64,000 nucleotides of DNA. Origin: Clavibacter zhangzhiyongii (GTDB lineage: Bacteria; Actinomycetota; Actinomycetes; Actinomycetales; Microbacteriaceae). The translations under genes were made by a program, and so were the position numbers. Below, in pieces: positions 55,518 to 63,531 of this stretch. Location: contig NZ_CP061274.1 in NCBI RefSeq assembly GCF_014775655.1, positions 2,728,001 through 2,792,000 of the forward strand, read 5' to 3'. Below the pieces are notes generated by a model, which did not search any database, was not told where the DNA came from, and saw nothing but the letters and a program-made list of their open reading frames with translations. The first letter of the stretch is position 1, and every line of letters starts with the position of its first letter.

Positions 55518-56048
55518 GTGACAGGCACCGCGATCATCATCGGCTACGACAGGGACACCCTCCGGGAGAAGGTGGACCTGCGGGCGGCCGGCGAGCGCCT
55601 GGACGAGCTGGAGGCCCTCCGCAGCCTCTCGGCCATCACCGAGAAGGTGGCGCTGCTGCGCATGCTCGGCCGGCTCGACGAGGCGTGGGACATGGCGAAC
55701 GCCGCGGTCCGCCAGGCGCGCTTCACGGGCGACCGGGAGACGCTGCTCGCGTGCCGCATCCGCCGCGCGCAGGTGCAGCAGTACCAGGGCAAGCTCGACA
55801 TCGCGCTGCAGGACCTCGGCGGCTGCGTCGACGAGGCCCGCGCCCACGAGTGGCACGCGCTCGAGGCCTTCGCGCTGCAGCACCGCGGCAAGGTGCACTT
55901 CGACCGCGGCGACTACCGCCACGCCCTCTCCGACTTCGAGGACGCGTACACGCTCCGCACCCGCGAGGGCCTGCCGAGCGACCAGCTGGAGAGCTCGGCG
56001 CTCGCCATCGACGTCGCCAAGGAGCGCATCGCCGCCCAGCCGGCGTGA
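55518..56048 (+). CDS. TPR-like repeat protein
   Basis: 176 aa, all helical, no signal peptide. Repeats such as EKVALLRMLGRLDEAWDMANAAV, RAQVQQYQGKLDIALQDL and HRGKVHFDRGDYRHALSDFEDA fit tetratricopeptide spacing. Such proteins usually bind partner proteins; the partner is unknown. GTG start. Confidence 0.8.
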   Translation: MTGTAIIIGYDRDTLREKVDLRAAGERLDELEALRSLSAITEKVALLRMLGRLDEAWDMANAAVRQARFTGDRETLLACRIRRAQVQQYQGKLDIALQDLGGCVDEARAHEWHALEAFALQHRGKVHFDRGDYRHALSDFEDAYTLRTREGLPSDQLESSALAIDVAKERIAAQPA

Positions 56049-56084
56049 TGCGCCCGCTCGCTCCCCGGCCGCGGGCGGCCGGCC

Positions 56085-56588
56085 GTGGCTGACCTCGCCC
56101 GCGTGCGGGTCTGGGCCGACGCCCTGATCGCGCTGCACCTCGACCCGTCGTGGACCTTCGCGTTCGACCACGCCCGCACGCGCGCCGGCGCCTGCCACTA
56201 CGGCGACAAGCGCATCACCGTCTCGCGGCACCTCGCCGGGCGGTTCGAGGACGACGAGATCCACCAGGTGCTCCTGCACGAGGTCGCGCACGCGCTCGCC
56301 GGGTCGCGCGCCGGGCACGGGCCGAGGTGGAAGGCGACGGCGGCGGAGCTCGGCTACGAGGGATCGCGGCTGCACTCGGGCGCGGTGGCCGAGGAGCTCG
56401 CGCCGTGGGTCGGCGCCTGCCCGGCCGGCCACGCGCACTTCCGCTACCGGAAGCCGACGAGGCCGCTCGCCTGCGGGCTGTGCTCGAAGCGCTTCGACGC
56501 GGCGCACCTCATCGCGTGGACCCGGCGGGACGTGCCGTCGGGCGCCTCCGCATCCGCATCCGCCCGGCGCCGCGAGGGCGCCGCGTGA
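56085..56588 (+). CDS. SprT-like zinc metalloprotease domain protein
   Basis: 167 aa. Zincin motif LLHEVAHALAG (His65, Glu66, His69) with a third ligand His78 in RAGHGPRWKA, as in SprT/Spartan-type proteins; then a zinc-ribbon-like part with ACP and ACGLCSKRF. SprT-type proteases in eukaryotes cut DNA-protein crosslinks; the bacterial role is unsettled. GTG start; 37 nt after the TPR gene and overlapping the next gene by 4 nt. Confidence 0.85.
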   Translation: MADLARVRVWADALIALHLDPSWTFAFDHARTRAGACHYGDKRITVSRHLAGRFEDDEIHQVLLHEVAHALAGSRAGHGPRWKATAAELGYEGSRLHSGAVAEELAPWVGACPAGHAHFRYRKPTRPLACGLCSKRFDAAHLIAWTRRDVPSGASASASARRREGAA

Positions 56589-57271
56589 GCCGGGCGCCGG
56601 GATCCGAGCGGCCGACCGGGCAGTGGATCGACGACCCCGACGGCCTGCGCTGGTTCCTCGACACGGGCGCGGTGAGCCTCGACCTCGCCTACACGGGCGC
56701 GCTCGGGGATCCGGAGCCGCGCGAGACGCTGGCGGACGCCGCCGCCCTCGGCGCGTGGCTGAGCGAGCACCTCGCGCCCGTCTCCGAGCCGGCCGAGCGC
56801 GACCTCGCGGACGCGCGCACGCTCCGGCAGGCCATCGGCGACATCGCCGCCGCGCTCGCGGACGACCGCGAGCCGGAGCCGCGCGACGTGGACGTGCTCA
56901 ACCTGTACGCCGCGACGCCCGACCTGCCGCCCGCGCTCGGCGGCGGATCCCGCCAGGCCGGCCGCGCGCTCGCCCGGCCCGCGCAGGCGCTCGCGTCCGC
57001 GGCGCGCGACGCGGTGGCGGTGTTCGGCGCGGGATCCGAGCGGATCCACCGCTGCTCGGCCGACGACTGCACCGTGCTCTACCTCGACACGACCCGCTCG
57101 GGCACGCGCCGCTGGTGCTCGATGCGGCGCTGCGGCAACCGCGCGAAGGTGCGCGCCCACCGCGCGCGGCAGCTGCGGGAGCGGCGGACGGGGATCCCGG
57201 CGCGCGTCGCGCCCCCGCGTCCCGCCCCCGGGGACGACGACGGCCCGGGAGCGCGAGCCCCCGGGCCGTGA
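56585..57271 (+). CDS. CGNR zinc-finger protein (ABATE domain)
   Basis: 228 aa. N-terminal ABATE-like domain (about 15-145) with FLDTGAVSLDLAYTG and LNLYAA; C-terminal CGNR zinc finger with Cys157, Cys162, Cys178 and Cys183 (RWCSMRRCGNRAKVRAHRAR). Actinobacterial members are thought to be nucleic-acid-binding stress regulators. GTG start overlaps the SprT-like stop (GTGA). The last codons run into the terminator hairpin. Confidence 0.88.
   Translation: MSRAPGSERPTGQWIDDPDGLRWFLDTGAVSLDLAYTGALGDPEPRETLADAAALGAWLSEHLAPVSEPAERDLADARTLRQAIGDIAAALADDREPEPRDVDVLNLYAATPDLPPALGGGSRQAGRALARPAQALASAARDAVAVFGAGSERIHRCSADDCTVLYLDTTRSGTRRWCSMRRCGNRAKVRAHRARQLRERRTGIPARVAPPRPAPGDDDGPGARAPGP
57240..57269. 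terminator. Bidirectional terminator between CGNR and DUF427 genes
   Basis: Perfect 10-bp stem (57240-57249 with 57260-57269), 10-nt loop, spanning the last codons of the CGNR gene; can serve both convergent genes. Confidence 0.65.
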
Positions 57272-57284
57272 TCGGAGATCCGCG

Positions 57285-57587
57285 TCACTCGCTGACGCGG
57301 ACCTCCTTCCAGAACGCGATGTAGCCGCTGTAGTCGCGGCCGACGCGGTCGAACGAGGACGGGATGGGCGTCGGGTACGACCACGCGCGGTCCTGCAGCG
57401 GGGTCTCGCCGTCCTTCACGGAGTAGTACTGCGTGTCGCCCTTCCACGGGCAGTGGTACGGCGTGGAGGTCTCGGTGAGGAGCGACATGTCGACGCTCTG
57501 CGGCGGGAAGTACCAGTTGCCCTCGATCTCGATGAGCTCGTCCTTGGGGGCCTCGGCGACGGTGACGCCGTTCAGCTGTGCCTTCAT
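57285..57587 (-). CDS. DUF427 domain protein
   Basis: 100 aa. Whole protein is a DUF427 fold: IEIEGNWYFPPQSVDMSLL, TPYHCPWKGDTQYYSV and DYSGYIAFWKEVRV. Widespread in actinobacteria; the role is unknown. Preceded by GGAAAGG. Convergent with the CGNR gene. Confidence 0.92.
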   Translation of the reverse strand: MKAQLNGVTVAEAPKDELIEIEGNWYFPPQSVDMSLLTETSTPYHCPWKGDTQYYSVKDGETPLQDRAWSYPTPIPSSFDRVGRDYSGYIAFWKEVRVSE

Positions 57588-57717
57588 GGGGTGCCTTTCC
57601 TGACGGTCCGGGCGTCACGCGGACGGCGGCGCCTGCTCCGGGGAACACGCGTCACGTCACGGCCATTCCGCCGGGGACGCGGGCGGCGGGATCCGGACAG
57701 GCGGCGATCCGCCCGGG

Positions 57718-58311
57718 TCAGGCGTCGCGGTGGAGGCGGTGCACGACCACGTCGGCGGACGCGACGGCCGCGACCGCCTGCGCGACGAGGTCGCCGTGCC
57801 CGGCCGCGTCGAGCCGGCGCGCGGAGACGCTCGCGGTGACGAGGTGGGAGACGGCCGGCCGGAGGCCCTGGTACGCGGCGCACGCGACGGCGGCCTCGGG
57901 GGACGCGGCGTCGATCCCGAGGGCGGCGAGCGCGTCGACGACGGCGCCCGCGGCGAGCTGGTCCTCGGCGGCCGTGCGCCAGGATCCGTCGGCCTCGACC
58001 GCGCCCGCGGCGACGACGGCCACGTACGCGCGACGGCCGAGCGCCTCCTGGAGCGCGAGGATCCAGCCGGCCACGGCCGGAGCGTCGGCGAGCCCGGCGC
58101 TCACGATCGCGGGACGCGCGGGGAGGGTCGCGACGACCTCGTCGCGGCGCGCCGCGGTGGGCGGGGGCACGGTCGGCAGCGCGTCGACCCAGACGATGAC
58201 GTCGGCGCCGGTCGCGATGCGGCGGGCGCCCGCCACGCCGCCGTCGAGCCGCACCTGGTAGCGCGCCTGCGTCGACGGGTCGGGGTGCGCGGCGTCAGCG
58301 GAGGAGGTCAC
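57718..58311 (-). CDS. ComB-like (2-phosphosulfolactate phosphatase family) protein
   Basis: 197 aa. The segment YVAVVAAGAVEADGSWRTAAEDQLAAGAVV (about 95-125) and CAAYQGLRPAVSHLV match the ComB pattern (AAG..DGS.R.A.ED..AGA). ComB removes phosphate from 2-phosphosulfolactate in coenzyme M synthesis, but actinobacteria do not use that cofactor and the N-terminal DVLRATS-type motif is weak here (VWVDALPTVPPP), so the real substrate is open. GTG start exactly 6 nt after a TAGCAT box. Confidence 0.65.
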   Translation of the reverse strand: MTSSADAAHPDPSTQARYQVRLDGGVAGARRIATGADVIVWVDALPTVPPPTAARRDEVVATLPARPAIVSAGLADAPAVAGWILALQEALGRRAYVAVVAAGAVEADGSWRTAAEDQLAAGAVVDALAALGIDAASPEAAVACAAYQGLRPAVSHLVTASVSARRLDAAGHGDLVAQAVAAVASADVVVHRLHRDA

Positions 58312-58795
58312 GATCCGATGCTACGGGCGTCCACGGCCCCGCCCCTCCCCGGATGACGCGGCGCGACGGCTCGGGCGCCCCGCGGCGCATCGCCTGGCGG
58401 ATCACCTCGAAGTCGTCGCGCGTGATCTCGAGCAGCCCGGGCGCGAGCTTCCGGCCCCACTCGAGGGAGTCGCGGGTGAAGTCGAGCACGGGCACGAGCG
58501 GGCGGATGGGCGCGTCGACGGCGCCGAGGTCCCAGTCCATCCGCCGCCGCCACGGCCGCCACTCGCCCACGCGCCCCTGGTAGGGCGCGGCGTCGGCGAC
58601 GCGGCCGATCGCGGTGAAGGAGCGGAGGAGCTGCCCGTCGGGGTACGACTCGCGCGGCGAGTAGTAGACGAAGCCGTCGGCCTCGCCGAGCCGTTCGACC
58701 GGTTCGCGGGCGCCGCGGTTGACCTGCGCGATGCCGAGGTCCAGGCCGTCGAGCACGCGGTCGCGCGAGACGACGCCCACCCAGTACCTGATCAT
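58295..58795 (-). CDS. EVE domain protein
   Basis: 166 aa. EVE domain (PUA-like fold): MIRYWVGVVSRDRVLDGLDLGI, DGFVYYSPRESY, and the DFTRDSLEWGRKL segment. EVE proteins bind modified bases in nucleic acids. ATG 58795 keeps the intact first strand. Its last 17 nt overlap the start of the ComB-like gene downstream. CAGGAT lies 9 nt upstream. Confidence 0.88.
   Translation of the reverse strand: MIRYWVGVVSRDRVLDGLDLGIAQVNRGAREPVERLGEADGFVYYSPRESYPDGQLLRSFTAIGRVADAAPYQGRVGEWRPWRRRMDWDLGAVDAPIRPLVPVLDFTRDSLEWGRKLAPGLLEITRDDFEVIRQAMRRGAPEPSRRVIRGGAGPWTPVASDRDLLR
58318..58323 (-). promoter_or_regulatory. Leaderless -10 box for the ComB-like gene
   Basis: Minus-strand TAGCAT, 6 nt before the GTG at 58311, inside the 3' end of the EVE gene. 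Confidence 0.55.
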
Positions 58796-58876
58796 GTCCG
58801 TCCCATCCTGTCCCACCGCGGCCGGGCGGCGGGCGCGGCGGGACGATCGCCCAGCCGCGCGGAGCATGCTGGGGGC

Positions 58877-59434
58877 ATGCGCGTGCTGCTGAAGACCATC
58901 CTCGACTGCGATCCCGACGCCGCCTGGCGCGCGCTCCACTCGCCCACCGTCATGCGGGAGGTCGCGGGCCCGCTCGTCGACTTCGTGCCGCTCGAGGACG
59001 GCGGGTTCCCCACCAGCTGGGACGGCCGCGAGCACGTCGCGGCGATGCAGACGGGGCCGTTCACGGCGGGTCGGCAGAGCATCCGTCTGCGCGACATGCG
59101 GCCGCGCGTCGAGGGCGTGCGCATCGTGCGCGACGACGGCCACGGGCTCTCCGGCCTCATGGCGATCCCCACGAGCATGCGGCACAGCATGGCCGTGTCG
59201 GCGGATCCCGCCGGCCCCGACGAGGACGGCCGCGTCAAGACGCTCTTCCGCGACCAGCTCGAGTTCGAGGCCGGGCTCCTCGGCCCCGCGATGTGGCCGA
59301 CCTTCTGGGCCTTCTGGCAGTGGCGCGCGTTCCGGCTCCGCCAGCTCGCGCCGACGTGGGCGTACGACTGGGAGCCCGAGGCGGAGCCCGAGCCCGAGGC
59401 CGGCGCGTCCGGCGCGGGCGTGTCCGCCGACTGA
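58877..59434 (+). CDS. SRPBCC-like / polyketide cyclase-type protein
   Basis: 185 aa. The N-terminus MRVLLKTILDCDPDAAWRALHSPTVMREVAGPLVDF has the strand-helix start of START/SRPBCC ligand-binding proteins; WPTFWAFWQWRAFRLRQLAPTW near 137-158 would be the long C-terminal helix. An acidic EPEAEPEPEAG tail follows. Ligand unknown. CATGCT lies 6 nt upstream. Divergent from EVE. Confidence 0.7.
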   Translation: MRVLLKTILDCDPDAAWRALHSPTVMREVAGPLVDFVPLEDGGFPTSWDGREHVAAMQTGPFTAGRQSIRLRDMRPRVEGVRIVRDDGHGLSGLMAIPTSMRHSMAVSADPAGPDEDGRVKTLFRDQLEFEAGLLGPAMWPTFWAFWQWRAFRLRQLAPTWAYDWEPEAEPEPEAGASGAGVSAD

Positions 59435-59475
59435 CGCCGGGGCCGTCCGGCAGCGGCATCGCGCGTGGCGCCCCG

Positions 59476-59481
59476 TACGGT
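59476..59481 (+). promoter_or_regulatory. Leaderless -10 box for the DUF1684 gene
   Basis: TACGGT, 6 nt before the ATG at 59488. Confidence 0.6.
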
Positions 59482-59487
59482 GGCTGC

Positions 59488-60135
59488 ATGCCCTCCGCCG
59501 TCACCGCCCTCCACGTCGCCGACTGGCGCCGCCGCACGCACGAGATGTACGCGGAGGTGCGCTGGGTCGCGCAGACGGATCCCGCCGCCGCGCACGCGCT
59601 CTGGCGGCGGACCCGCGACGACATGTTCCGCAGCCACCCGGCGACGCCGCTCCTGCCCGAGCACCGCGCCGACTTCGACCGGCTCGACGTCGCGGAGTAC
59701 GACCCGGCCTGGCGGTTCGAGCTGGAGATCCACGACGACCGCGGCGAGGAGCGCCACGAGGTCGAGACGGGCACCGACGGCGTCGTGCCGTTCGAGCTCC
59801 TCGGATCCGTGCACCTGCCCGCCGCCGACGGCCGCGAGGCCGGCACCCTCGACGTCTGGCGCCTCGCCAGCTACGGCGGCGGCCTGCACCTGCCCGTGAA
59901 GGACGCGTCGCACCGGCGCGAGGGCGGCACCTACGGGGGCGGCCGCTACCTGCTCGACACGGTGAAGGGATCCGACCTCGGCCCCGGCGCTCCCGGCTCG
60001 ATCGTGGTGGACCTCAACTTCGCCTACAACCCGTCGTGCGCCTACGACCCGGAGTGGGCCTGCCCCCTCGCCCCGGCCGGGAACGTGCTCGGATTCGAGG
60101 TGCCCGTGGGCGAGATGGGCTTCTCCCCGGCCTGA
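59488..60135 (+). CDS. DUF1684 domain protein
   Basis: 215 aa. DUF1684 features: RTRDDMFRSHPATPLL, YDPAWRFE, YGGGLHLPVKDAS, DLNFAYNPSCAY and the APAGNVLGFEVPVGE end. No signal peptide, so cytosolic. The family function is unknown. ATG 59488 was chosen because of the -10 box spacing and because it leaves the usual N-terminus. Confidence 0.9.
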   Translation: MPSAVTALHVADWRRRTHEMYAEVRWVAQTDPAAAHALWRRTRDDMFRSHPATPLLPEHRADFDRLDVAEYDPAWRFELEIHDDRGEERHEVETGTDGVVPFELLGSVHLPAADGREAGTLDVWRLASYGGGLHLPVKDASHRREGGTYGGGRYLLDTVKGSDLGPGAPGSIVVDLNFAYNPSCAYDPEWACPLAPAGNVLGFEVPVGEMGFSPA

Positions 60136-60371
60136 CCTGCTACGGTGGGGCCACTTGCGAGCACATCACCGTGCTCCCTGCGTCGAGAGAACGCGTTCCC
60201 TCCTCACCCCGATCAGATCGCCGCACAGGCCGACGGGGCCGAGTGACATCTTTCTTACGGCGAACGGATGCGCCCATCGGCGCCTTCGCCATCCTCCGCT
60301 TCCGTGCGGATCCGCCTCGCTGCGGATCATGACGTCGGGGCGGACCCGTGCCTGGAAGGCAACTCCCCCGA
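60136..60371 (+). promoter_or_regulatory. Leader region of the DEAD-box helicase gene
   Basis: 236 nt without a gene. Contains TACGGT (60141-60146), a GAACGCGTTC palindrome (60189-60198) and repeated GCGGATC units near 60306-60328. A long leader fits a cold-shock-type RNA helicase gene, but no specific element can be named. Confidence 0.4.
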
Positions 60372-61916
60372 ATGACCACTGACACCTTCGGCGCGCTCGG
60401 CGTGCCCGCCCCCCTCGTCTCCGCCCTCACGGCGAACGGCATCACGACGCCGTTCCCCATCCAGGTGGACACGCTGCCCGACACCCTCAACGGCCGCGAC
60501 GTGCTCGGCCGCGGCAAGACCGGCTCCGGCAAGACGCTCGCGTTCGCCATCCCGATGATCGCGCGCCTCGGCGGCGGCCTCGCCGGCGGCCGTCGTCGCC
60601 CGGGCCGCCCGCTCGGCCTCATCCTCGCGCCGACCCGCGAGCTCGCCACGCAGATCACGGCCGCCATGGCGCCGCTGGCCGAGGCCTACAACCTCACCAC
60701 CACCACGATCTTCGGCGGCGTCTCGCAGCAGCGCCAGGTCGCGGCCCTCAAGGCCGGCGTCGACGTGGTCGTGGCCTGCCCCGGCCGCCTCGAGGACCTC
60801 ATGAAGCAGGGCTTCGTGAACCTCGACGCCGTGGAGATCACCGTCCTCGACGAGGCCGACCACATGGCCGACCTGGGCTTCCTGCCCGTCGTCACGCGGA
60901 TCCTCGACAAGACCCCGAACACCGGCCAGCGCATGCTGTTCTCCGCCACGCTCGACAACGGCGTGGACAAGCTCGTCCGCCGCTACCTGCACGACCAGGT
61001 GCTGCACTCCGTCGACGAGGCGAACTCGCCCGTCGCCGCCATGACGCACCACGTGTTCGAGGCGTCCGACGTCGAGGCCAAGCGCCTCCTCGTGCAGAAG
61101 CTCGCGGGCGGCACCGGCCGCCGCATCCTCTTCATGCGCACCAAGCACCACGCCAAGAAGCTCGCGAAGCAGCTCACCGACGCGGGCATCCCGTCGGTGG
61201 ACCTGCACGGCAACCTCTCGCAGGTGGCCCGCGACCGCAACCTGGCCGCGTTCTCCGCGGGCGACGTCAAGGTCCTCGTGGCCACCGACGTCGCGGCGCG
61301 CGGCGTGCACGTCGACGACATCGAGCTCGTGATCCACGTCGACCCGCCGGCCGAGCACAAGGCGTACCTGCACCGCTCGGGCCGCACGGCGCGCGCGGGC
61401 TCCGCGGGCGACGTCGTCACGATCATGCTGCCGGCGCAGCGCAAGGACGTGCAGCTCCTGATGCGCAAGGCCGACATCCACGTCACGCCGCAGCAGGTCA
61501 CCGAGTCCTCCCCCGCCGTGGCCGAGCTGACGGGCGCCGTCGCGGCGTACGTCAAGCCCGCGCCGCGCGAGACGAAGTCGGTCCGCGAGTCCACCCAGCG
61601 CCAGTCGCAGGGTGGCCGCGCCAACGGCGGCGGACGCTCGCAGGGCGCCAACGCGCAGCGCAAGCGCGCGGCCCGCGACGGCGCTCCCGTCGGCGGCCGC
61701 CGCGAGGGCGCCGCGTCGGGTCGTCGCGACGGCGCCGCCTCGGGCGGACAGCGCGGCGGCAGCACGCCCCGCACGTTCAGCACCTCCTCCGAGGGCTTCG
61801 GCGGCGGCACGTCCGCCGCTCCCTCGCGTCCCCGCCAGGACCGCCCCGCGGCCTCCGGCGGCGGCGCGGCCGGCGGTCGTGCGCGCACGCACCGCCGCGT
61901 CTCCAGCGGACGCTAG
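60372..61916 (+). CDS. DEAD-box ATP-dependent RNA helicase
   Basis: 514 aa. Motif I GRGKTGSGKT (46-55), PTREL (87-91), DEAD (160-163), SAT (191-193), then the C-terminal helicase domain with ATDVAARGVHVDD and HRSGRTARAG. After ~400 the tail is rich in R, G, A and S (repeated GRRxGAASG), likely RNA-binding. Resembles DeaD/CsdA/RhlE-type helicases used in ribosome assembly and cold. ATG 60372 chosen; an upstream GTG at 60348 in frame is possible. Confidence 0.95.
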   Translation: MTTDTFGALGVPAPLVSALTANGITTPFPIQVDTLPDTLNGRDVLGRGKTGSGKTLAFAIPMIARLGGGLAGGRRRPGRPLGLILAPTRELATQITAAMAPLAEAYNLTTTTIFGGVSQQRQVAALKAGVDVVVACPGRLEDLMKQGFVNLDAVEITVLDEADHMADLGFLPVVTRILDKTPNTGQRMLFSATLDNGVDKLVRRYLHDQVLHSVDEANSPVAAMTHHVFEASDVEAKRLLVQKLAGGTGRRILFMRTKHHAKKLAKQLTDAGIPSVDLHGNLSQVARDRNLAAFSAGDVKVLVATDVAARGVHVDDIELVIHVDPPAEHKAYLHRSGRTARAGSAGDVVTIMLPAQRKDVQLLMRKADIHVTPQQVTESSPAVAELTGAVAAYVKPAPRETKSVRESTQRQSQGGRANGGGRSQGANAQRKRAARDGAPVGGRREGAASGRRDGAASGGQRGGSTPRTFSTSSEGFGGGTSAAPSRPRQDRPAASGGGAAGGRARTHRRVSSGR

Positions 61917-61948
61917 ACCGCACGGCGTGCAGCGCACGCCCGCGTGAC

Positions 61949-61983
61949 ACGGAGGGCCCTCGTCGACGACGGGGGCCCTCCGT
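61949..61983 (+). terminator. Terminator after the helicase gene
   Basis: Perfect 11-bp stem (61949-61959 with 61973-61983); the 13-nt loop contains the palindrome TCGTCGACGA. Lies 33 nt after the stop. Confidence 0.75.
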
Positions 61984-62083
61984 CGTCCCCGGGCACGGCA
62001 TCGGCCGACGCGTCCGTGCCCCGAGCTCGGAGGGCCGAGGCGCGACCTGGGGACGGTCGCCGAGGCGGCCCGACGCATCCGGA

Positions 62084-62089
62084 TACGGT
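62084..62089 (+). promoter_or_regulatory. Leaderless -10 box for the TetR gene
   Basis: TACGGT, 6 nt before the ATG at 62096. The spacing favours that ATG over the upstream GTG at 62090. Confidence 0.6.
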
Positions 62090-62095
62090 GTGCGG

Positions 62096-62719
62096 ATGAC
62101 ACGCCCCGCCCTCGCCACCCGTGGCCCGTACCGCAAGGGACTGGAGCGCAGGGAGCTCCTCATCCGCACGGCCATCGAGGTGTTCGCCGAGCAGGGCTAC
62201 CGCGGCAGCTCGCTGCGCGAGATCGCGTCGCGCGCGGAGATCACGCCGGCCGGCCTGCTGCACCACTTCAGCGGCAAGGAGGAGCTGCTGCTCGCCGTGC
62301 TCGCGCGTCGCGAGGAGCGCCTGGCCGCCGCCATCGAGCTGCACCGCCCGCGCAGCGTCGCCGAGCACGCGGCCGTGGTCATCGCCGACGGGGAGCAGAG
62401 CGCGTGCCTCACGCGCGTCCTCGCCGTCGTCTCGTCCGAGGCCTCGGCCGCCGGCCACTCGCTGCACGACATGTTCCGCGAGCGCCGCGCGCGCGAGCTC
62501 GACCGCATCACCTCCGGCGTCATCGTCGACCAGGCGCGCGGCATCATCGACCCGCACCTCGACCCGGAGGCCGCCGCGGCCGTCGTGCTGTCCGCCATGG
62601 ACGGCCTGCACGTGCAGCGGTCCTACGGCGTGGGCGCCGGCGCCAGCGAGGCCTTCGAGGACCTGCGGCGCCACTACCTCGAGCCGCCCGAGTTCGCCGA
62701 GCGGGCCGCCGCGGTCTGA
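62096..62719 (+). CDS. TetR family transcriptional regulator
   Basis: 207 aa. N-terminal HTH about 22-65 (IRTAIEVFAEQGYRGSSLREI, ITPAGLLHHFSGKEELL); the C-terminal ligand domain gives no clue to the inducer. Its own upstream region is short (180 nt, shared with the helicase terminator). No neighbouring transporter is evident, so the target is unknown. Confidence 0.92.
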   Translation: MTRPALATRGPYRKGLERRELLIRTAIEVFAEQGYRGSSLREIASRAEITPAGLLHHFSGKEELLLAVLARREERLAAAIELHRPRSVAEHAAVVIADGEQSACLTRVLAVVSSEASAAGHSLHDMFRERRARELDRITSGVIVDQARGIIDPHLDPEAAAAVVLSAMDGLHVQRSYGVGAGASEAFEDLRRHYLEPPEFAERAAAV

Positions 62720-62771
62720 GCGCGCGTCGCCTCCGGGCGGCCGGCGCTCGCGTGCCCGGGCCGGGATACGC

Positions 62772-63326
62772 CTAGGGCAGCACGCCCACCGAGGCGAGGG
62801 CCGCGCGGAGCAACGCGCCGCGGCCGCCCTCCATGTCGGCGGAGACGGCGTCGGACGCGGCCTCCTCCGGCGTCATCCACGTGATCTCCAGGGCGTCCTG
62901 CCGCGGATCGCACGTGCCCGTCACCGGCACCACGTACGCGAGCGAGACGGCGTGCTGCCGGTCGTCGGTGAACGGGCTCGCGCCGGGGAACGGGAAGTAC
63001 TCGGCGATCGAGAACGGCGTCGGGCTCGCGGGGAGCTGCGGGAACGCCATCGGCCCGAGGTCCTTCTCGAGGTGGCGGAAGAGCGCGTCGCGCAGGGTCT
63101 CGCCGTACATGACGCGGCCGGAGACGAGCATGCGCGTCATCTGGCCGGTGACCGTGGCGCGCAGCAGCACGCCGATGTCCTTCACCCGGCCCATCCCGTC
63201 GACCCGCACGGGCACGGCCTCCACGTAGAGGAGGGGCAGCCGCTGCCGGATCTGCGCCAGCTCCACGTCCGACAGCCAGCCGGAGTTCGGGTCGGGGATG
63301 TTCGGGTCCGGGGTGCGAACGGTCAT
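62772..63326 (-). CDS. Nudix-like hydrolase family protein (DUF4916)
   Basis: 184 aa. Opens with DPNSGWLSDVELAQIRQRLPLLYVEAVPV, typical of the actinobacterial DUF4916/Nudix-related family. The Nudix box is degenerate: GRVMYGETLRDALFRHLEKDLG keeps the G-ET-A-R frame, but the expected REL-EE acids are RHLEKD. Catalysis is therefore uncertain. Tail-to-tail with the TetR gene; GACAAT lies 5 nt before its ATG. Confidence 0.85.
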   Translation of the reverse strand: MTVRTPDPNIPDPNSGWLSDVELAQIRQRLPLLYVEAVPVRVDGMGRVKDIGVLLRATVTGQMTRMLVSGRVMYGETLRDALFRHLEKDLGPMAFPQLPASPTPFSIAEYFPFPGASPFTDDRQHAVSLAYVVPVTGTCDPRQDALEITWMTPEEAASDAVSADMEGGRGALLRAALASVGVLP

Positions 63327-63393
63327 GGTCCATTGTCACCCACGGCCGGAGCGCGACGGCCACCGGCGCGCTCCGGGGCTCGCAGCGTCCCCC

Positions 63394-63438
63394 GGCTGCC
63401 CGCCCGGCTGCCCGCCCGACTGCCCGCCCGACTGCCCC
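63394..63438. repeat. Tandem repeat, about 3.7 x 12 bp
   Basis: Units GGCTGCCCGCCC (twice) then GACTGCCCGCCC and a partial copy, in the 205-nt divergent gap between the Nudix-like and hydrolase genes. Confidence 0.85.
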
Positions 63439-63531
63439 GATGCCGTCCAGGGGCGGGTGCGAGGATGGGCGCGCCGGTCGATCCCCGCGTCCGCGCATCC
63501 GCCGCCGCCCGGCCCGTCGACGAGGACACCC

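Noticed and set aside
53789-55540. Long minus-strand frame over the dehydrogenase and methyltransferase genes
   Set aside because: Antisense to two genes with clear motifs and matching starts; composition is an artefact.
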